Positions 17,743 to 26,236 of a stretch of DNA of 64,000 bases are shown one piece after another. Both the position numbers and the translations under genes were made by a program. This DNA is from Streptomyces sp. RPA4-2 (lineage in GTDB: Bacteria; Actinomycetota; Actinomycetes; Streptomycetales; Streptomycetaceae), in the NCBI RefSeq assembly GCF_012273515.2, contig NZ_CP050975.2, positions 5,890,001-5,954,000 on the forward strand, read 5' to 3'. Each line of letters starts with the position of its first letter. The first letter of the stretch is position 1. A model generated the notes under the pieces. The model had not been told where the DNA came from and did no database searches. It saw nothing but the letters and a program-made list of their open reading frames with translations.

Positions 17743-17846
17743 GTGTGGCTCCTGGTGCCCCCGAGGTGCGCGGGTCCCAGCGCTTCTGGTGGGGCGCAAG
17801 GGCTCCGCGCTCCTGGCAGGGCGCGTACGTGTTCGGTTTGCGCGGT

Positions 17847-18980
17847 CTAGAACTTGTTCCTCGGGGTGATGCCCAGGGACATGCCCGACAGGCCGCGCTG
17901 TCGGCCGCCCAGCTTGCCGGCGATGGCGAGCAGGGCCGAGCCGGCCGGGGACGCGGGATCCGTCAGGACGACCGGCCTGCCGTCGTCGCCGCCCTCGCGC
18001 AGACGGACGTCGATGGGGATGGAGCCGAGCACCGGGACGTTCGCGCCGGTGGTGCGGGTCAGACCGTCCGCGACCGTCTGACCGCCGCCGGTGCCGAACA
18101 CGTCGACCATCTCGCCGCAGTGCGGGCACGGCAGGCCCGACATGTTCTCGACGACGCCCACGATCTTCTGGTGGGTCTGGACGGCAATGGAGCCCGCGCG
18201 CTCGGCGACCTCGGCCGCCGCCTGCTGCGGGGTGGTGACGACGAGGATCTCGGCGTTCGGCACCAGCTGGGCGACGGAGATCGCGATGTCGCCGGTGCCC
18301 GGCGGGAGGTCGAGGAGGAGGACGTCCAGGTCGCCCCAGTACACGTCCGCCAGGAACTGCTGCAGGGCGCGGTGGAGCATCGGGCCGCGCCACACGACCG
18401 GGGCGTTGCCCGGGGTGAACATGCCGATGGAGATGACCTTCACGCCGTGCGCCGACGGCGGCATGATCATGTTCTCGACCTGCGTCGGACGGCCGTCGAC
18501 GCCGAGCATCCGGGGCACGGAGTGGCCGTAGATGTCCGCGTCGACCACGCCGACCTTGAGACCGTCGGCGGCCATCGCCGCCGCCAGGTTCACCGTCACC
18601 GAGGACTTGCCGACGCCGCCCTTGCCGGAGGCGACCGCGTACACGCGGGTGAGTGAGCCCGGCTTGGCGAAGGGGACCTCGCGCTCGGCCTGGCCGCCGC
18701 GCAGCGCGCCCGCCAGCTCGCGGCGCTGCTCGTCGCTCATGACGTCCAGGGTCACGTCGACCCGGGTGACGCCCTCGACCGCCGAGACCGCCTTCGTCAC
18801 GTTCTCGGTGATGGTCTCGCGCATCGGGCAGCCGGAGACGGTCAGATACACGGTGACCGCGACCGCGCCATCCGCACCGATGTCCACCGATTTGACCATC
18901 CCCAGTTCGGTGATGGGTCGCTGGATCTCGGGGTCGTTCACCGTCGCCAGTGCTTCACGCACCGCGTCTTCCGTAGCCAT
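17847..18980 (-). CDS. mrp: Mrp/NBP35 family Fe-S cluster carrier ATPase
   Basis: A 377-residue protein. The N-terminal MIP18/DUF59 domain (VREALATVNDPEIQRPITELGM) is followed by a deviant Walker A ATPase (ASGKGGVGKSS), Walker B (LLLDLPPGTGD) and the C-x2-C pair in LPCPHCGEMV, which at the dimer interface holds a transferable 4Fe-4S cluster. It loads clusters into apo-proteins. The position and domain order match Rv1229c. The start ATG at 18980 fits the conserved beginning MATEDAVREAL. Confidence 0.95.
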   Translation of the reverse strand: MATEDAVREALATVNDPEIQRPITELGMVKSVDIGADGAVAVTVYLTVSGCPMRETITENVTKAVSAVEGVTRVDVTLDVMSDEQRRELAGALRGGQAEREVPFAKPGSLTRVYAVASGKGGVGKSSVTVNLAAAMAADGLKVGVVDADIYGHSVPRMLGVDGRPTQVENMIMPPSAHGVKVISIGMFTPGNAPVVWRGPMLHRALQQFLADVYWGDLDVLLLDLPPGTGDIAISVAQLVPNAEILVVTTPQQAAAEVAERAGSIAVQTHQKIVGVVENMSGLPCPHCGEMVDVFGTGGGQTVADGLTRTTGANVPVLGSIPIDVRLREGGDDGRPVVLTDPASPAGSALLAIAGKLGGRQRGLSGMSLGITPRNKF

Positions 18981-19024
18981 AGGGACGATGGTACGGCGCC
19001 CGGACCGGAGCCCGGAAAGCCCCG

Positions 19025-19609
19025 TCAGCGGTCGCCTGTGTCACGTCCCGGCGACCGTTCCGCCGGGAATACGACGTGGCTGTCGGAATGGTCCTCCTCC
19101 AGCGCCCTGACCAGGTCCTCGAGTTCGGAGCGGATCCAGTCGCGGGTGGCCACCTCGCCGAGGCCGATGCGCAGGGCGGCGATCTCGCGGGTGAGGTACT
19201 CGGTGTCCGCGATCGACCGCTCGTTCTGTTTGCGGTCCTGTTCGAGGTTGACCCGGTCGCGGTCGTCCTGGCGGTTCTGGGCGAGCAGGATCAGGGGGGC
19301 GGCGTACGAGGCCTGCAGCGACAGCATCAGGGTCAGGAAGATGAACGGATAGTTGTCGAACCGCAGGTCACGGGGCGCGCTGACGTTCCACACCACCCAC
19401 AGGATGATGACGACCGTCATCCAGACGATGAAGCGCCCGGTGCCCAGGAAGCGGGCGATCCGTTCCGACAGCCGTCCGAAGGCCTCAGGGTCCCACTCGG
19501 GCAGCAGCCTGCGGCGTGGCGGCATCGGCTGGTCGAGACGGCTGCGCGGCCGGGTGGTCGCGGTGGCGCCCGCGACGGCCCGTTCACGGGTCTCGCGGTC
19601 AGGCGTCAT
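19025..19609 (-). CDS. DUF1003 family membrane protein
   Basis: A 194-residue protein with two membrane helices (FIVWMTVVIILWVVWNVSAP and the segment around IFLTLMLSLQASYAAPLIL) in the DUF1003 arrangement, ending each with the conserved AP/NRQDDRDR. A charged C-terminal coil (DTEYLTREIAALRIGLGEV) faces the cytosol. The function is unknown. Its start lies 11 bases inside the end of the MgtE-like gene, so the pair is translationally coupled and may work together in cation handling; this is inference from context. Confidence 0.88.
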   Translation of the reverse strand: MTPDRETRERAVAGATATTRPRSRLDQPMPPRRRLLPEWDPEAFGRLSERIARFLGTGRFIVWMTVVIILWVVWNVSAPRDLRFDNYPFIFLTLMLSLQASYAAPLILLAQNRQDDRDRVNLEQDRKQNERSIADTEYLTREIAALRIGLGEVATRDWIRSELEDLVRALEEDHSDSHVVFPAERSPGRDTGDR

Positions 19610-20888
19610 GGCTCCCCCCTACGGCCTCGTCCTCGTGCAGATGGAACTCCGTCTCGCGCCAGTCCTCGGGCAGCATGTGGTCCAGGACGTCGTCCACGGT
19701 CACCGCGCCGAGCAGGGAGCCGCTCTCGTCGACCACGGGCGCGGCGACCATGTCGTAGGTGGCGAAGAAACCCGCGACGACCGGCAGCGCCGCGTCCGGC
19801 GCCAGCGGCTGCAGATCGTCGTCGAGGATCGAGCTGACGAGCGTGTACGGCGGGTCGCGCAGCAGCCGCTGGAAGTGCGCGGTGCCCAGGTACTTGCCGG
19901 TCGGTGTCTCGTCCGGGGGGCGGCACACGTACACCTGGGCGGCGAGCGCGGGGGAGAGGTCGGAGCTGCGGACCCGGGCGAGCGCCTCGGCGACCGTGGC
20001 GTCGGGCCGCAGCACGATGGGCTCGGTCGTCATCAGACCGCCCGCGGTGCGCTCCTCGTACGCCATCAGCCGCCGTACGTCGGCCGCGTCGTCGGGCCGC
20101 ATCAGCGTCAGCAGCCGCTCCACGTCCTCCTCCGGCAGTTCGGCGAGCAGGTCGGCCGCGTCGTCGGGGTCCATCGCCTCCAGGACGTCCGCCGCGCGCT
20201 CCTCCTTGAGCTTGCCGAGGATCTCGATCTGGTCGTCCTCGGGGAGTTCCTCCAGCACGTCGGCGAGACGGTCGTCGTCGAGCGCGGCGGCCACCTCGCC
20301 GCGCCGCTTCGGGGAGAGGTGGTGCAGCACGTTGGCGAGGTCGGCGGCGCGCAGTTGCTCGAAGGTGGCGAGCAGGCTCTCGGCGCCCTGTCCGTGTTCC
20401 TCCAGCGAGAACCCGGTGACGGCGGACCAGTCGACGGTCAGGGTCTCGCCCCGGGTGCGCCGGAAGGTCCCGCTGCGGGCCCGGCGCACGAAGACCCGGC
20501 CGATCTCCCACTCCCGGCGGGCCGGCAGCTGCTGGACCGACACGTCGAGGACGGTGACCTCCTCGTCCGTGTCGACGAGCCGTACCCGCCGGTCGAGCAG
20601 TTCCCCGAACACGAGCCGCTCGGTGGGCCGCTGTTCGAAGCGCCGCACGTTCAGGACGCCGGTGGTGATGACCTGGCCGGACTCGATACCGGTCACGCGG
20701 GTCATGGGCAGGAAGATGCGCCGCCGGGTGGAAAGCTCGACGACCAGCCCCAGCAGCCGAGGCGGGCGCCGCCCCACGCGCAGCATGGCGACCAGGTCCC
20801 GCACCCGTCCGACCAGGTCGCCGTTCGGGTCGAAGACGGCGACACCGGCGAGGTGCGAGACGAAGATCCGGGGGGCGCCTGCGGCCAT
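19599..20888 (-). CDS. MgtE N-terminal/CBS domain protein without channel domain
   Basis: 429 residues from ATG 20888 with AGGAGGCGCGGGC before it. The first about 120 residues resemble a PRC-barrel (IFVSHLAGVAVFDPNGDLVGRV). The middle is the helical MgtE N domain (LANVLHHLSPKRRGEVAAAL, VLEELPEDDQIEIL, VLEAMDPDDAADLL). Two CBS repeats follow (TTEPIVLRPDATVAEAL; AAPVVDESGSLLGAVTVDDV). The transmembrane Mg channel domain of true MgtE is absent, so this is a sensor or regulator rather than a transporter. Rv1232c is the mycobacterial counterpart. It is coupled to the DUF1003 gene, and CorA is encoded nearby. Confidence 0.88.
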   Translation of the reverse strand: MAAGAPRIFVSHLAGVAVFDPNGDLVGRVRDLVAMLRVGRRPPRLLGLVVELSTRRRIFLPMTRVTGIESGQVITTGVLNVRRFEQRPTERLVFGELLDRRVRLVDTDEEVTVLDVSVQQLPARREWEIGRVFVRRARSGTFRRTRGETLTVDWSAVTGFSLEEHGQGAESLLATFEQLRAADLANVLHHLSPKRRGEVAAALDDDRLADVLEELPEDDQIEILGKLKEERAADVLEAMDPDDAADLLAELPEEDVERLLTLMRPDDAADVRRLMAYEERTAGGLMTTEPIVLRPDATVAEALARVRSSDLSPALAAQVYVCRPPDETPTGKYLGTAHFQRLLRDPPYTLVSSILDDDLQPLAPDAALPVVAGFFATYDMVAAPVVDESGSLLGAVTVDDVLDHMLPEDWRETEFHLHEDEAVGGSHDA

Positions 20889-21186
20889 GCCCGCGCCTCC
20901 TTCTTTCCGTGCTGTCCCGGTGGGTGTTTCCCATGCTGTCCCGGTACGTGCGCCGGGTGGTGTCGCCGTACGCGTGGTTGGTCCCGTTCTGTCCGCTCGG
21001 GTGGGCTTCAGGCTAGCCCGTCCCGGTCGGATACGCCCTGGTGAGCGGTCCGGACGGACTGGCTCCGTCGGCCCGTGGCGGCACCGGTACGCTGCCGTAC
21101 GCCGTGGTGGGCACCCCGTCTGGACCCCCGCAGGGCGCCCCGGCACGGACACCCGCATGGACCCCCGTACGAAAGGCAGCCCACCT

Positions 21187-21945
21187 GTGACTGCGATTCT
21201 CCAGGGCCGTACCCGCAGGGCCGCACTGGTGGGCGCTATGTGCGCCCTGGTCGTGACGGGGACGGGACTGACGGGGTGCGGCAGCGAGGATCCGGACGCG
21301 GGCACGAACGGGGTGGGCAAGCTGCCCGCCTCCACGATCCAGTCGAAGTCCCGCACCGCGGCCACCTCCGCGGAGGCGGTCAGGCTCGCCGGAACCGTGG
21401 TGTCGAACGGACGCACGTACAAACTCGACATGCGTCTGAAGGCGGACGGCGGCACCGGGTCGGTCACCTCGCAGGGCGCGGGCTTCAAGCTGCTGCGGGT
21501 GGGCGAACACCTCTTCCTCAAGGCCGGCGCCGAGTTCTGGAGCCATCAGGGCGACAAGAGCGACGGCACCTCGGCGGACACGGCCGCCGCCGACAAGCTC
21601 GGCGGCAAGTACGTGAAGGTGCCGACCGGTGACCCGGCCTACAAGCGCTTCATCAGTTTCACGGACAAGGACGTCCTCCTGGAGGGCCTGCTCACCCTGC
21701 ACGGCACGCTCGCCACGGACGGCCACCACGAGCAGTCCGGCGTCCGCACCATCCGCATCACCGGTGACAAGGGAGCGGGCGGCACCCTCGACGTCTCACT
21801 GAAGGGGACCCCCTATCCCGTCCTTCTGGTCCGCGCGGGCGGCGCCGGCACCCTCCGCCTCACCGACTGGGGCAAGGGCTTCGCCCTCGCCGAACCGGCC
21901 AAGGACGAGACCGTCGACTACGGCAGGCAGCTGCCGACCTCGTAG
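21187..21945 (+). CDS. Lipoprotein, LppX/LprAFG-like
   Basis: 252 residues from GTG 21187 (GAAAGG upstream; ATG 21157 is an alternative). A lipobox GTGLTGC places the acylated cysteine at residue 31. The mature part has a beta-rich pattern (TYKLDMRLKADGGTGSV, GEHLFLKAGAEFW, GKYVKVPTGDPAYKRF) suggestive of the LppX/LprG half-barrel fold of actinobacterial lipid carriers. The fold is an inference from pattern only. It diverges from the MgtE-like gene. Confidence 0.75.
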   Translation: MTAILQGRTRRAALVGAMCALVVTGTGLTGCGSEDPDAGTNGVGKLPASTIQSKSRTAATSAEAVRLAGTVVSNGRTYKLDMRLKADGGTGSVTSQGAGFKLLRVGEHLFLKAGAEFWSHQGDKSDGTSADTAAADKLGGKYVKVPTGDPAYKRFISFTDKDVLLEGLLTLHGTLATDGHHEQSGVRTIRITGDKGAGGTLDVSLKGTPYPVLLVRAGGAGTLRLTDWGKGFALAEPAKDETVDYGRQLPTS

Positions 21946-21990
21946 CCGCCGAGCCCCACGGCCGCCCGGGTCTCCCGATGCCGCCCGGAC

Positions 21991-22533
21991 CTACGACCGC
22001 TTGCGCTTCTTGAAGAGGAGGCGGGGGACGGCCGCCGGGACCGGCTGCCGGGTCGTCGCCGGGGTCGGCAGGGGCGCGGCGGCCAGCGAGCCGTCCGGCA
22101 GCGGGAGCGTGCCGGCCAGGGGCTCCAGACGCAGCACCCGGCACTCGCGCGCCCAGCGGGCCGGCATCTCCTCACCGTCCGGCGCGTTCAGACGCTTGCC
22201 CTTGAGCTCGGCGACCGTCTCCTGCCACACGTCGGAGTCGGGGGCGAGCTCGACCACCCTCGCCGTCCAGGCCACCACACGCCCGCCCTTGTCCTTGCTG
22301 CGTACGGTGACCACCGCCTCGCCCCCGTCGGAGAGGCCCGGCAGCGGCTGCTCGCCGGGCCCGTCGCCGACCAGACAGACCGCGCCGTCGTGCCACACGT
22401 GCCACAGGGCCTGGGCGGGCTCTCCGGCGCCCGGGGTGCCGGTCGACGGCGTGCCGTCGCCACGCACCCAGATCAGCCCGGACTTCTTGGTGGCTTCCTC
22501 GATGAGGGCCTGATCGAGCACCTGTTCCGTCAT
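21991..22533 (-). CDS. Conserved hypothetical protein, possible FMN-binding split-barrel fold
   Basis: 180 residues (MTEQVLDQALIEEATKKSG). LIWVRGDGTP, ALWHVWHDGAVCLVGDG, EAVVTVRSKDKGGRVVAWTARV and WARECRVLRLEP alternate as short strands, which resembles pyridoxamine-oxidase-like split barrels. No catalytic motif is visible. The basic tail FKKRKRS is notable. It precedes nothing on its strand except the lipoprotein gene facing it. The function is unknown. Confidence 0.7.
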   Translation of the reverse strand: MTEQVLDQALIEEATKKSGLIWVRGDGTPSTGTPGAGEPAQALWHVWHDGAVCLVGDGPGEQPLPGLSDGGEAVVTVRSKDKGGRVVAWTARVVELAPDSDVWQETVAELKGKRLNAPDGEEMPARWARECRVLRLEPLAGTLPLPDGSLAAAPLPTPATTRQPVPAAVPRLLFKKRKRS

Positions 22534-22565
22534 GGACTCAGCCTAGCCAGCGGGACGCGCCCGCG

Positions 22566-23678
22566 TCAGAGCCATCCGTTGCGCTTCAGGATCCGGTGGA
22601 TCGAGAGGCAGATGCCGACGGTGACGCCGAGCGTCAGCGGATAGCCGAACTTCCAGCGCAGCTCCGGCATGTAGTCGAAGTTCATGCCGTACACACCGCA
22701 CACCATCGTCGGTACGGCGATGATCGCCGCCCAGGAGGTGATCTTGCGCATGTCCTCGTTCTGCGTGACGGACGCCTGCGCGAGGTTGGCCTGGAGGATC
22801 GAGTTGAGCAGCTCGTCGAAGCCGAGGACCTGCTCCTGCACCCGGGCGAGGTGGTCGGCCACGTCGCGGAAGTACTTCTGGATGTCCGGGTCGACCAGCC
22901 GCATAGGCCGCTCGCTCAGCAGCTGCATCGGACGCAGCAGCGGCGACACCGCTCGCTTGAACTCCAGTACCTCACGCTTGAGTTGGTAGATGCGGCCGGC
23001 GTCCGTGCCGCGCGGAGTGCCTTTGCGCCCGAGCGAGAACACCTCCGTCTCGACCTCGTCGATGTCGTCCTGCACGGCGTCCGCGACCGCGATGTACCCG
23101 TCCACGACATGGTCGGCGATCGCGTGCAGCACGGCCGAGGGGCCCTTGGCGAGCAGGTCGGGTTCGTCCTGCAGCCGGTGCCGCAGCGCCCGCAGCGAGC
23201 CCTGGCCGCCGTGCCGGACGGTGATGAAGAAGTCCCGGCCGGTGAAGCACATGACCTCACCGGTCTCCACGACCTCGCTGGTGGCGGTGAGTTCGTCGTG
23301 CTCCACGTAGTGGATCGTCTTGAAGACCGTGAACAGGGAGTCGTCGTAGCGCTCCAGCTTGGGCCGCTGGTGCGCCTGGACGGCGTCCTCCACGGCCAGC
23401 GGGTGCAGCCCGAACTCGCTCGCGATGCCCGAGAACTCGGCCTCCGTGGGCTCGTGCAGGCCGATCCACACGAAGCCGCCGTCGCGGTGCACCAGGCGCA
23501 TCGCCTGGTGCGGGGTGAGGGGCTCGGGGGTCTGGACGCGGGCCCCGTCGCGGTAGACCGCGCAGTCGACCACGGCGGAGTTGGTCCCGGGGGCGCGGGT
23601 GGTGTCGTACGAGCCGCTGTCCTTGCGCAGGGAGGGGCGGGGGCGGACCGCGGCACGGAGGTCACGGATCATCGACAT
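22566..23678 (-). CDS. corA: Magnesium/cobalt transporter CorA family protein
   Basis: 370 residues from ATG 23678 behind GAAGGAGCCTGCC. A long cytosolic funnel domain is followed by two C-terminal helices. The selectivity motif GMN is intact (VYGMNFDYMPELR), with SWAAIIAVPTMVCG forming the first helix and a short basic end (RILKRNGWL). It is a pentameric divalent-cation channel. The locus also encodes an MgtE-N/CBS protein, so magnesium homeostasis is a theme of 19-24 kb. The readable frame extends upstream to 23768, but the start was set by the ribosome-binding site. Confidence 0.94.
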   Translation of the reverse strand: MSMIRDLRAAVRPRPSLRKDSGSYDTTRAPGTNSAVVDCAVYRDGARVQTPEPLTPHQAMRLVHRDGGFVWIGLHEPTEAEFSGIASEFGLHPLAVEDAVQAHQRPKLERYDDSLFTVFKTIHYVEHDELTATSEVVETGEVMCFTGRDFFITVRHGGQGSLRALRHRLQDEPDLLAKGPSAVLHAIADHVVDGYIAVADAVQDDIDEVETEVFSLGRKGTPRGTDAGRIYQLKREVLEFKRAVSPLLRPMQLLSERPMRLVDPDIQKYFRDVADHLARVQEQVLGFDELLNSILQANLAQASVTQNEDMRKITSWAAIIAVPTMVCGVYGMNFDYMPELRWKFGYPLTLGVTVGICLSIHRILKRNGWL

Positions 23679-24198
23679 GGCAGGCTCCTTCACAACTGGA
23701 GGCCGCCGGCGACGGTTGGAACTGCCCGGAATGGGGACGTCCTGACTGCGGATGTTTGGCACGTCCACAAAGCGGGGAGCACCGCACCGTCGCGGTGGCA
23801 GCTTCGCTACTGATTCAGATCAGACAGATCAGGCGGGAACGAAGCGCTCTTCCGTGGTGCAACGGACAACGCTGACACGTATGCACACGTTTGCAGGAAG
23901 CGGCAGCCGGCCTGGGTGAGGAAACCAGCTACAGAATTCAGCGACCGGAAGAGCGGGTGGTACTGCACGGTCGACTTCGGTCCATTGCAGCCCCACCTCC
24001 TCCGGCCGGTCCCCCGTGAGGGACGATCCATCCCCCGTGGGGGAGCTGTCTCCCGTCGGGGAGATCAGTCAGTCTCAGTGCGTCGGAGCTCGAGAGCGAC
24101 GCTTCTGCGTGCTGCCCCGACCAGCGGCCAAGACTATCAGCGCACCGAAGCGTCAAGCCCCCGCTTTGCCCGTTGCTGACGAGTTCTATGCTCGGTTC
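23679..24198. promoter_or_regulatory. 520-bp non-coding region with three adjacent palindromes and a leaderless promoter
   Basis: No gene is supported here between divergent corA and the Sufu-domain gene. GATCAG-rich direct repeats lie near 23815-23840. Three hairpins follow in a row: GTCCC-CCGTGA-GGGAC (24009-24024), TCCCCCGTGGGGGA (24031-24044) and TCTCCCGTCGGGGAGA (24049-24064). TATGCT at 24187-24192 is a likely -10 box, six bases before the next ATG, predicting a leaderless message. Confidence 0.5.
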
Positions 24199-24783
24199 AT
24201 GGCTGATGTTCTTCCTCTGGTCGAGGCTCGGTTGCGTTCCGCGCTGGGCGAACCCGACGCGCGCGCCGCGGTCACCTTTCTCGGCACCGACCGCATCGAG
24301 GTGCTGCGCTTCACGGAGGGCGACGTCGTCCGCTACGCGACGCTCGGCATGTCCGCCCAGCCGATGGCGGACCCCACGGTGGTGCTCGCCGATCCGGTGA
24401 AGGGTCCGCGCGCCGAGCTGGTCCTCTCGGTGCGCGCGGGCGGCGCCGAGACCGACAAGGTGCTGCGCGCGCTCGCCGTGCTCGCCGCGTCCCCGCAGGT
24501 CGAGGGGCTGGTGGTGAGTCCCGGTGCCTCGCTCGACGTGGGCGGACCGCTCTGGCCGGGCGCGCCCTTCACCTCCGTCCTGGTCGCGGAGTCCGGTGGC
24601 CTGGTCGAGGACCTGGAGCTGGACGCGCCCGCCGATCCCGTACGGTTCCTGCCGCTGCTCCCGATGACGCCGAACGAGGCCGCGTGGAAGCGGGTGCACG
24701 GCGCCGCGGCCCTCCAGGAGCGCTGGCTGAACGGCGGAACGGACCTGCGCGATCCGCTGCGCACATCCGTTCCGCTGGACTGA
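24199..24783 (+). CDS. Suppressor-of-fused (Sufu) domain protein
   Basis: 194 residues (MADVLPLVEARLRSALGEP). FTEGDVVRYATLGMSAQPM, RAELVLSVRAGG and a late FLPLLPMTPNEAAWKRVHG are the pattern of bacterial Sufu-domain proteins, which are small cytosolic proteins of unknown function often linked to contact-dependent toxin immunity. No toxin gene is adjacent. ATG 24199 was chosen because of the -10 box six bases upstream and conserved start; a reading from 24016 passes through the hairpins and is unlikely to be translated. Confidence 0.82.
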   Translation: MADVLPLVEARLRSALGEPDARAAVTFLGTDRIEVLRFTEGDVVRYATLGMSAQPMADPTVVLADPVKGPRAELVLSVRAGGAETDKVLRALAVLAASPQVEGLVVSPGASLDVGGPLWPGAPFTSVLVAESGGLVEDLELDAPADPVRFLPLLPMTPNEAAWKRVHGAAALQERWLNGGTDLRDPLRTSVPLD

Positions 24784-24811
24784 GACCAGGTCAGTTCCTG
24801 GCCGGAAATCG

Positions 24812-26074
24812 TCAGTTGGCAAAAACCGTGACGCTGTCCTCGGAGGCGTGCCGGGGCTGAAGCCCGGCCGCCTCGTGCGTGAGCGCGTTACGCCGTACGC
24901 AGACCACCGCGGCGCCGATCAGCGCGGTGACCGCCGCCACCAGGAACGGGACGCGGACGGAGCTCCACTCCTCGATCTTCGGCGCGAAGTAGGGCGCCGC
25001 GGCCGCCGCGAACCAGCGCACGAAGTTGTACCCGGCGCTCGCCACCGGGCGCGGCGCGTCCGACACGCCCAGCGCCAGTTCGGTGTAAACGGTGTTGTTC
25101 ACCCCGATGAAGGCGCCCGAGAGGATCGTGCAGACGACGGCGGTGGTGTGGTCGCCGTAGCCCAGCACGAGCACGTCGGCGGCGAGCAGCACCAGGGAAC
25201 CGCCGAGCACCTTCAGCGAGCCGAACCGTGCCTGCATGCGCGGCGCCACGACGACGGAGAACGCCGCGAGCAGGACACCCCAGCAGAAGAAGACCGCGCC
25301 GGACTTGTAGGGAGTCATGTTCAGTACGAACGGCGTGAAGGCCAGCACGGTGAAGAACGTGTAGTTGTAGAAGAACGCGGAGACGGCGGCCGAGGCGAGA
25401 CCGCCGTGGCCGAGCGCCTTGAGCGGGTCGAGCAGCCCGGTCCTGCGCGCCGGCTTCGGCTGCTCCTTGAGGAAGGCCGTGACGCACAGGAAGCCGACCG
25501 CCATCAGGAACGCGGTGCCGAAGAACGGGTAGCGCCAGCTGGCGTTGCCGAGCAGCGCGCCGAGCAGCGGCCCGCAGGCCATGCCGAGGCCGAGCGCGGA
25601 CTCGTACAGCAGGATCGCCGCGGCGCTGCCGCCCGCCGCCGCGCCGACGATGACGGCGAGGGCCGTCGAGACGAACAGGGCGTTGCCCAGCCCCCAGCCG
25701 GCCCGGAACCCGACGAGTTCGCCGACCGACCCGGAGGTGCCCGCGAGCCCGGCGAAGACCACCACGAGCGCGAGGCCGAGCAACAGGGTCTTCTTGCCGC
25801 CGACGCGGCTGGAGACGAAGCCGGTCAGCAGCATCGCGACGGCGGTGATCAGGAAGTACGAGGTGAAGAGCAGGGAGACCTGGCTCGGGGTGGCGTCCAG
25901 GCCCTTGGCGATGGAGGGCAGGATCGGGTCGACGAGCCCGATGCCCATGAAGGCGACGACGGATGCCCCGGCGGTCGCCCAGACGGCCTTCGGCTGGTGC
26001 AGGAGACCGCCCGCACCCGCGTCGAACGTGTCCTCCGTGTCCCCTTGGGCGGGGCCTCCCGTGCTGCTGGTCAT
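24812..26074 (-). CDS. MFS transporter (drug/metabolite efflux type)
   Basis: 420 residues with about 12 membrane helices. It begins MTSSTGGPAQGDTEDTFD, then AVWATAGASVVAFMGIGLVDPILPSIA, and shows the loop 2-3 motif FVSSRVGGKKTLLLGLAL of 12-helix major facilitator exporters. The substrate is unknown. GGAGGAACGAAC precedes the ATG at 26074. A near-consensus promoter with an internal palindrome (26119-26148) suggests strong expression repressed by a MarR/TetR-type regulator, but no such gene adjoins it. Confidence 0.9.
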   Translation of the reverse strand: MTSSTGGPAQGDTEDTFDAGAGGLLHQPKAVWATAGASVVAFMGIGLVDPILPSIAKGLDATPSQVSLLFTSYFLITAVAMLLTGFVSSRVGGKKTLLLGLALVVVFAGLAGTSGSVGELVGFRAGWGLGNALFVSTALAVIVGAAAGGSAAAILLYESALGLGMACGPLLGALLGNASWRYPFFGTAFLMAVGFLCVTAFLKEQPKPARRTGLLDPLKALGHGGLASAAVSAFFYNYTFFTVLAFTPFVLNMTPYKSGAVFFCWGVLLAAFSVVVAPRMQARFGSLKVLGGSLVLLAADVLVLGYGDHTTAVVCTILSGAFIGVNNTVYTELALGVSDAPRPVASAGYNFVRWFAAAAAPYFAPKIEEWSSVRVPFLVAAVTALIGAAVVCVRRNALTHEAAGLQPRHASEDSVTVFAN

Positions 26075-26118
26075 GTTCGTTCCTCCGACGGTCCTGGCGA
26101 GGTCGTTGTCGTATGCAC

Positions 26119-26148
26119 ATAATAAGTTAGCTGAGCTAATTAGTGCAA
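26119..26148 (-). promoter_or_regulatory. Promoter with operator palindrome inside the spacer
   Basis: Read on the minus strand: TTGCAC (26148-26143), an 18-base spacer, TATTAT (26124-26119). The spacer holds TTAGCT-G-AGCTAA (plus coordinates 26127-26139), a perfect 13-bp palindrome. The predicted transcription start is about 38 bases before the MFS start codon. A protein bound there would block RNA polymerase directly. Confidence 0.75.
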
Positions 26149-26236
26149 GTTACATCTAGTTCCTCGCGGTGACGGCGCGCTCCGGACGGGTGATCGTCCT
26201 TGACGCGGCGAAAGACGGGGAGGACCGTGGGGCTCT

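Noticed and set aside
16813..18393. A long minus-strand frame across the hypothetical gene and the mrp 3' half
   Set aside because: It runs through the repeat-filled gap and has Arg/Pro-rich composition typical of shadow frames.
24812..26148. An adjacent MarR/TetR gene controlling the MFS operator
   Set aside because: Neither neighbour is a regulator; the nearest TetR gene is about 10 kb away and belongs to the conserved DUF3107 pair.
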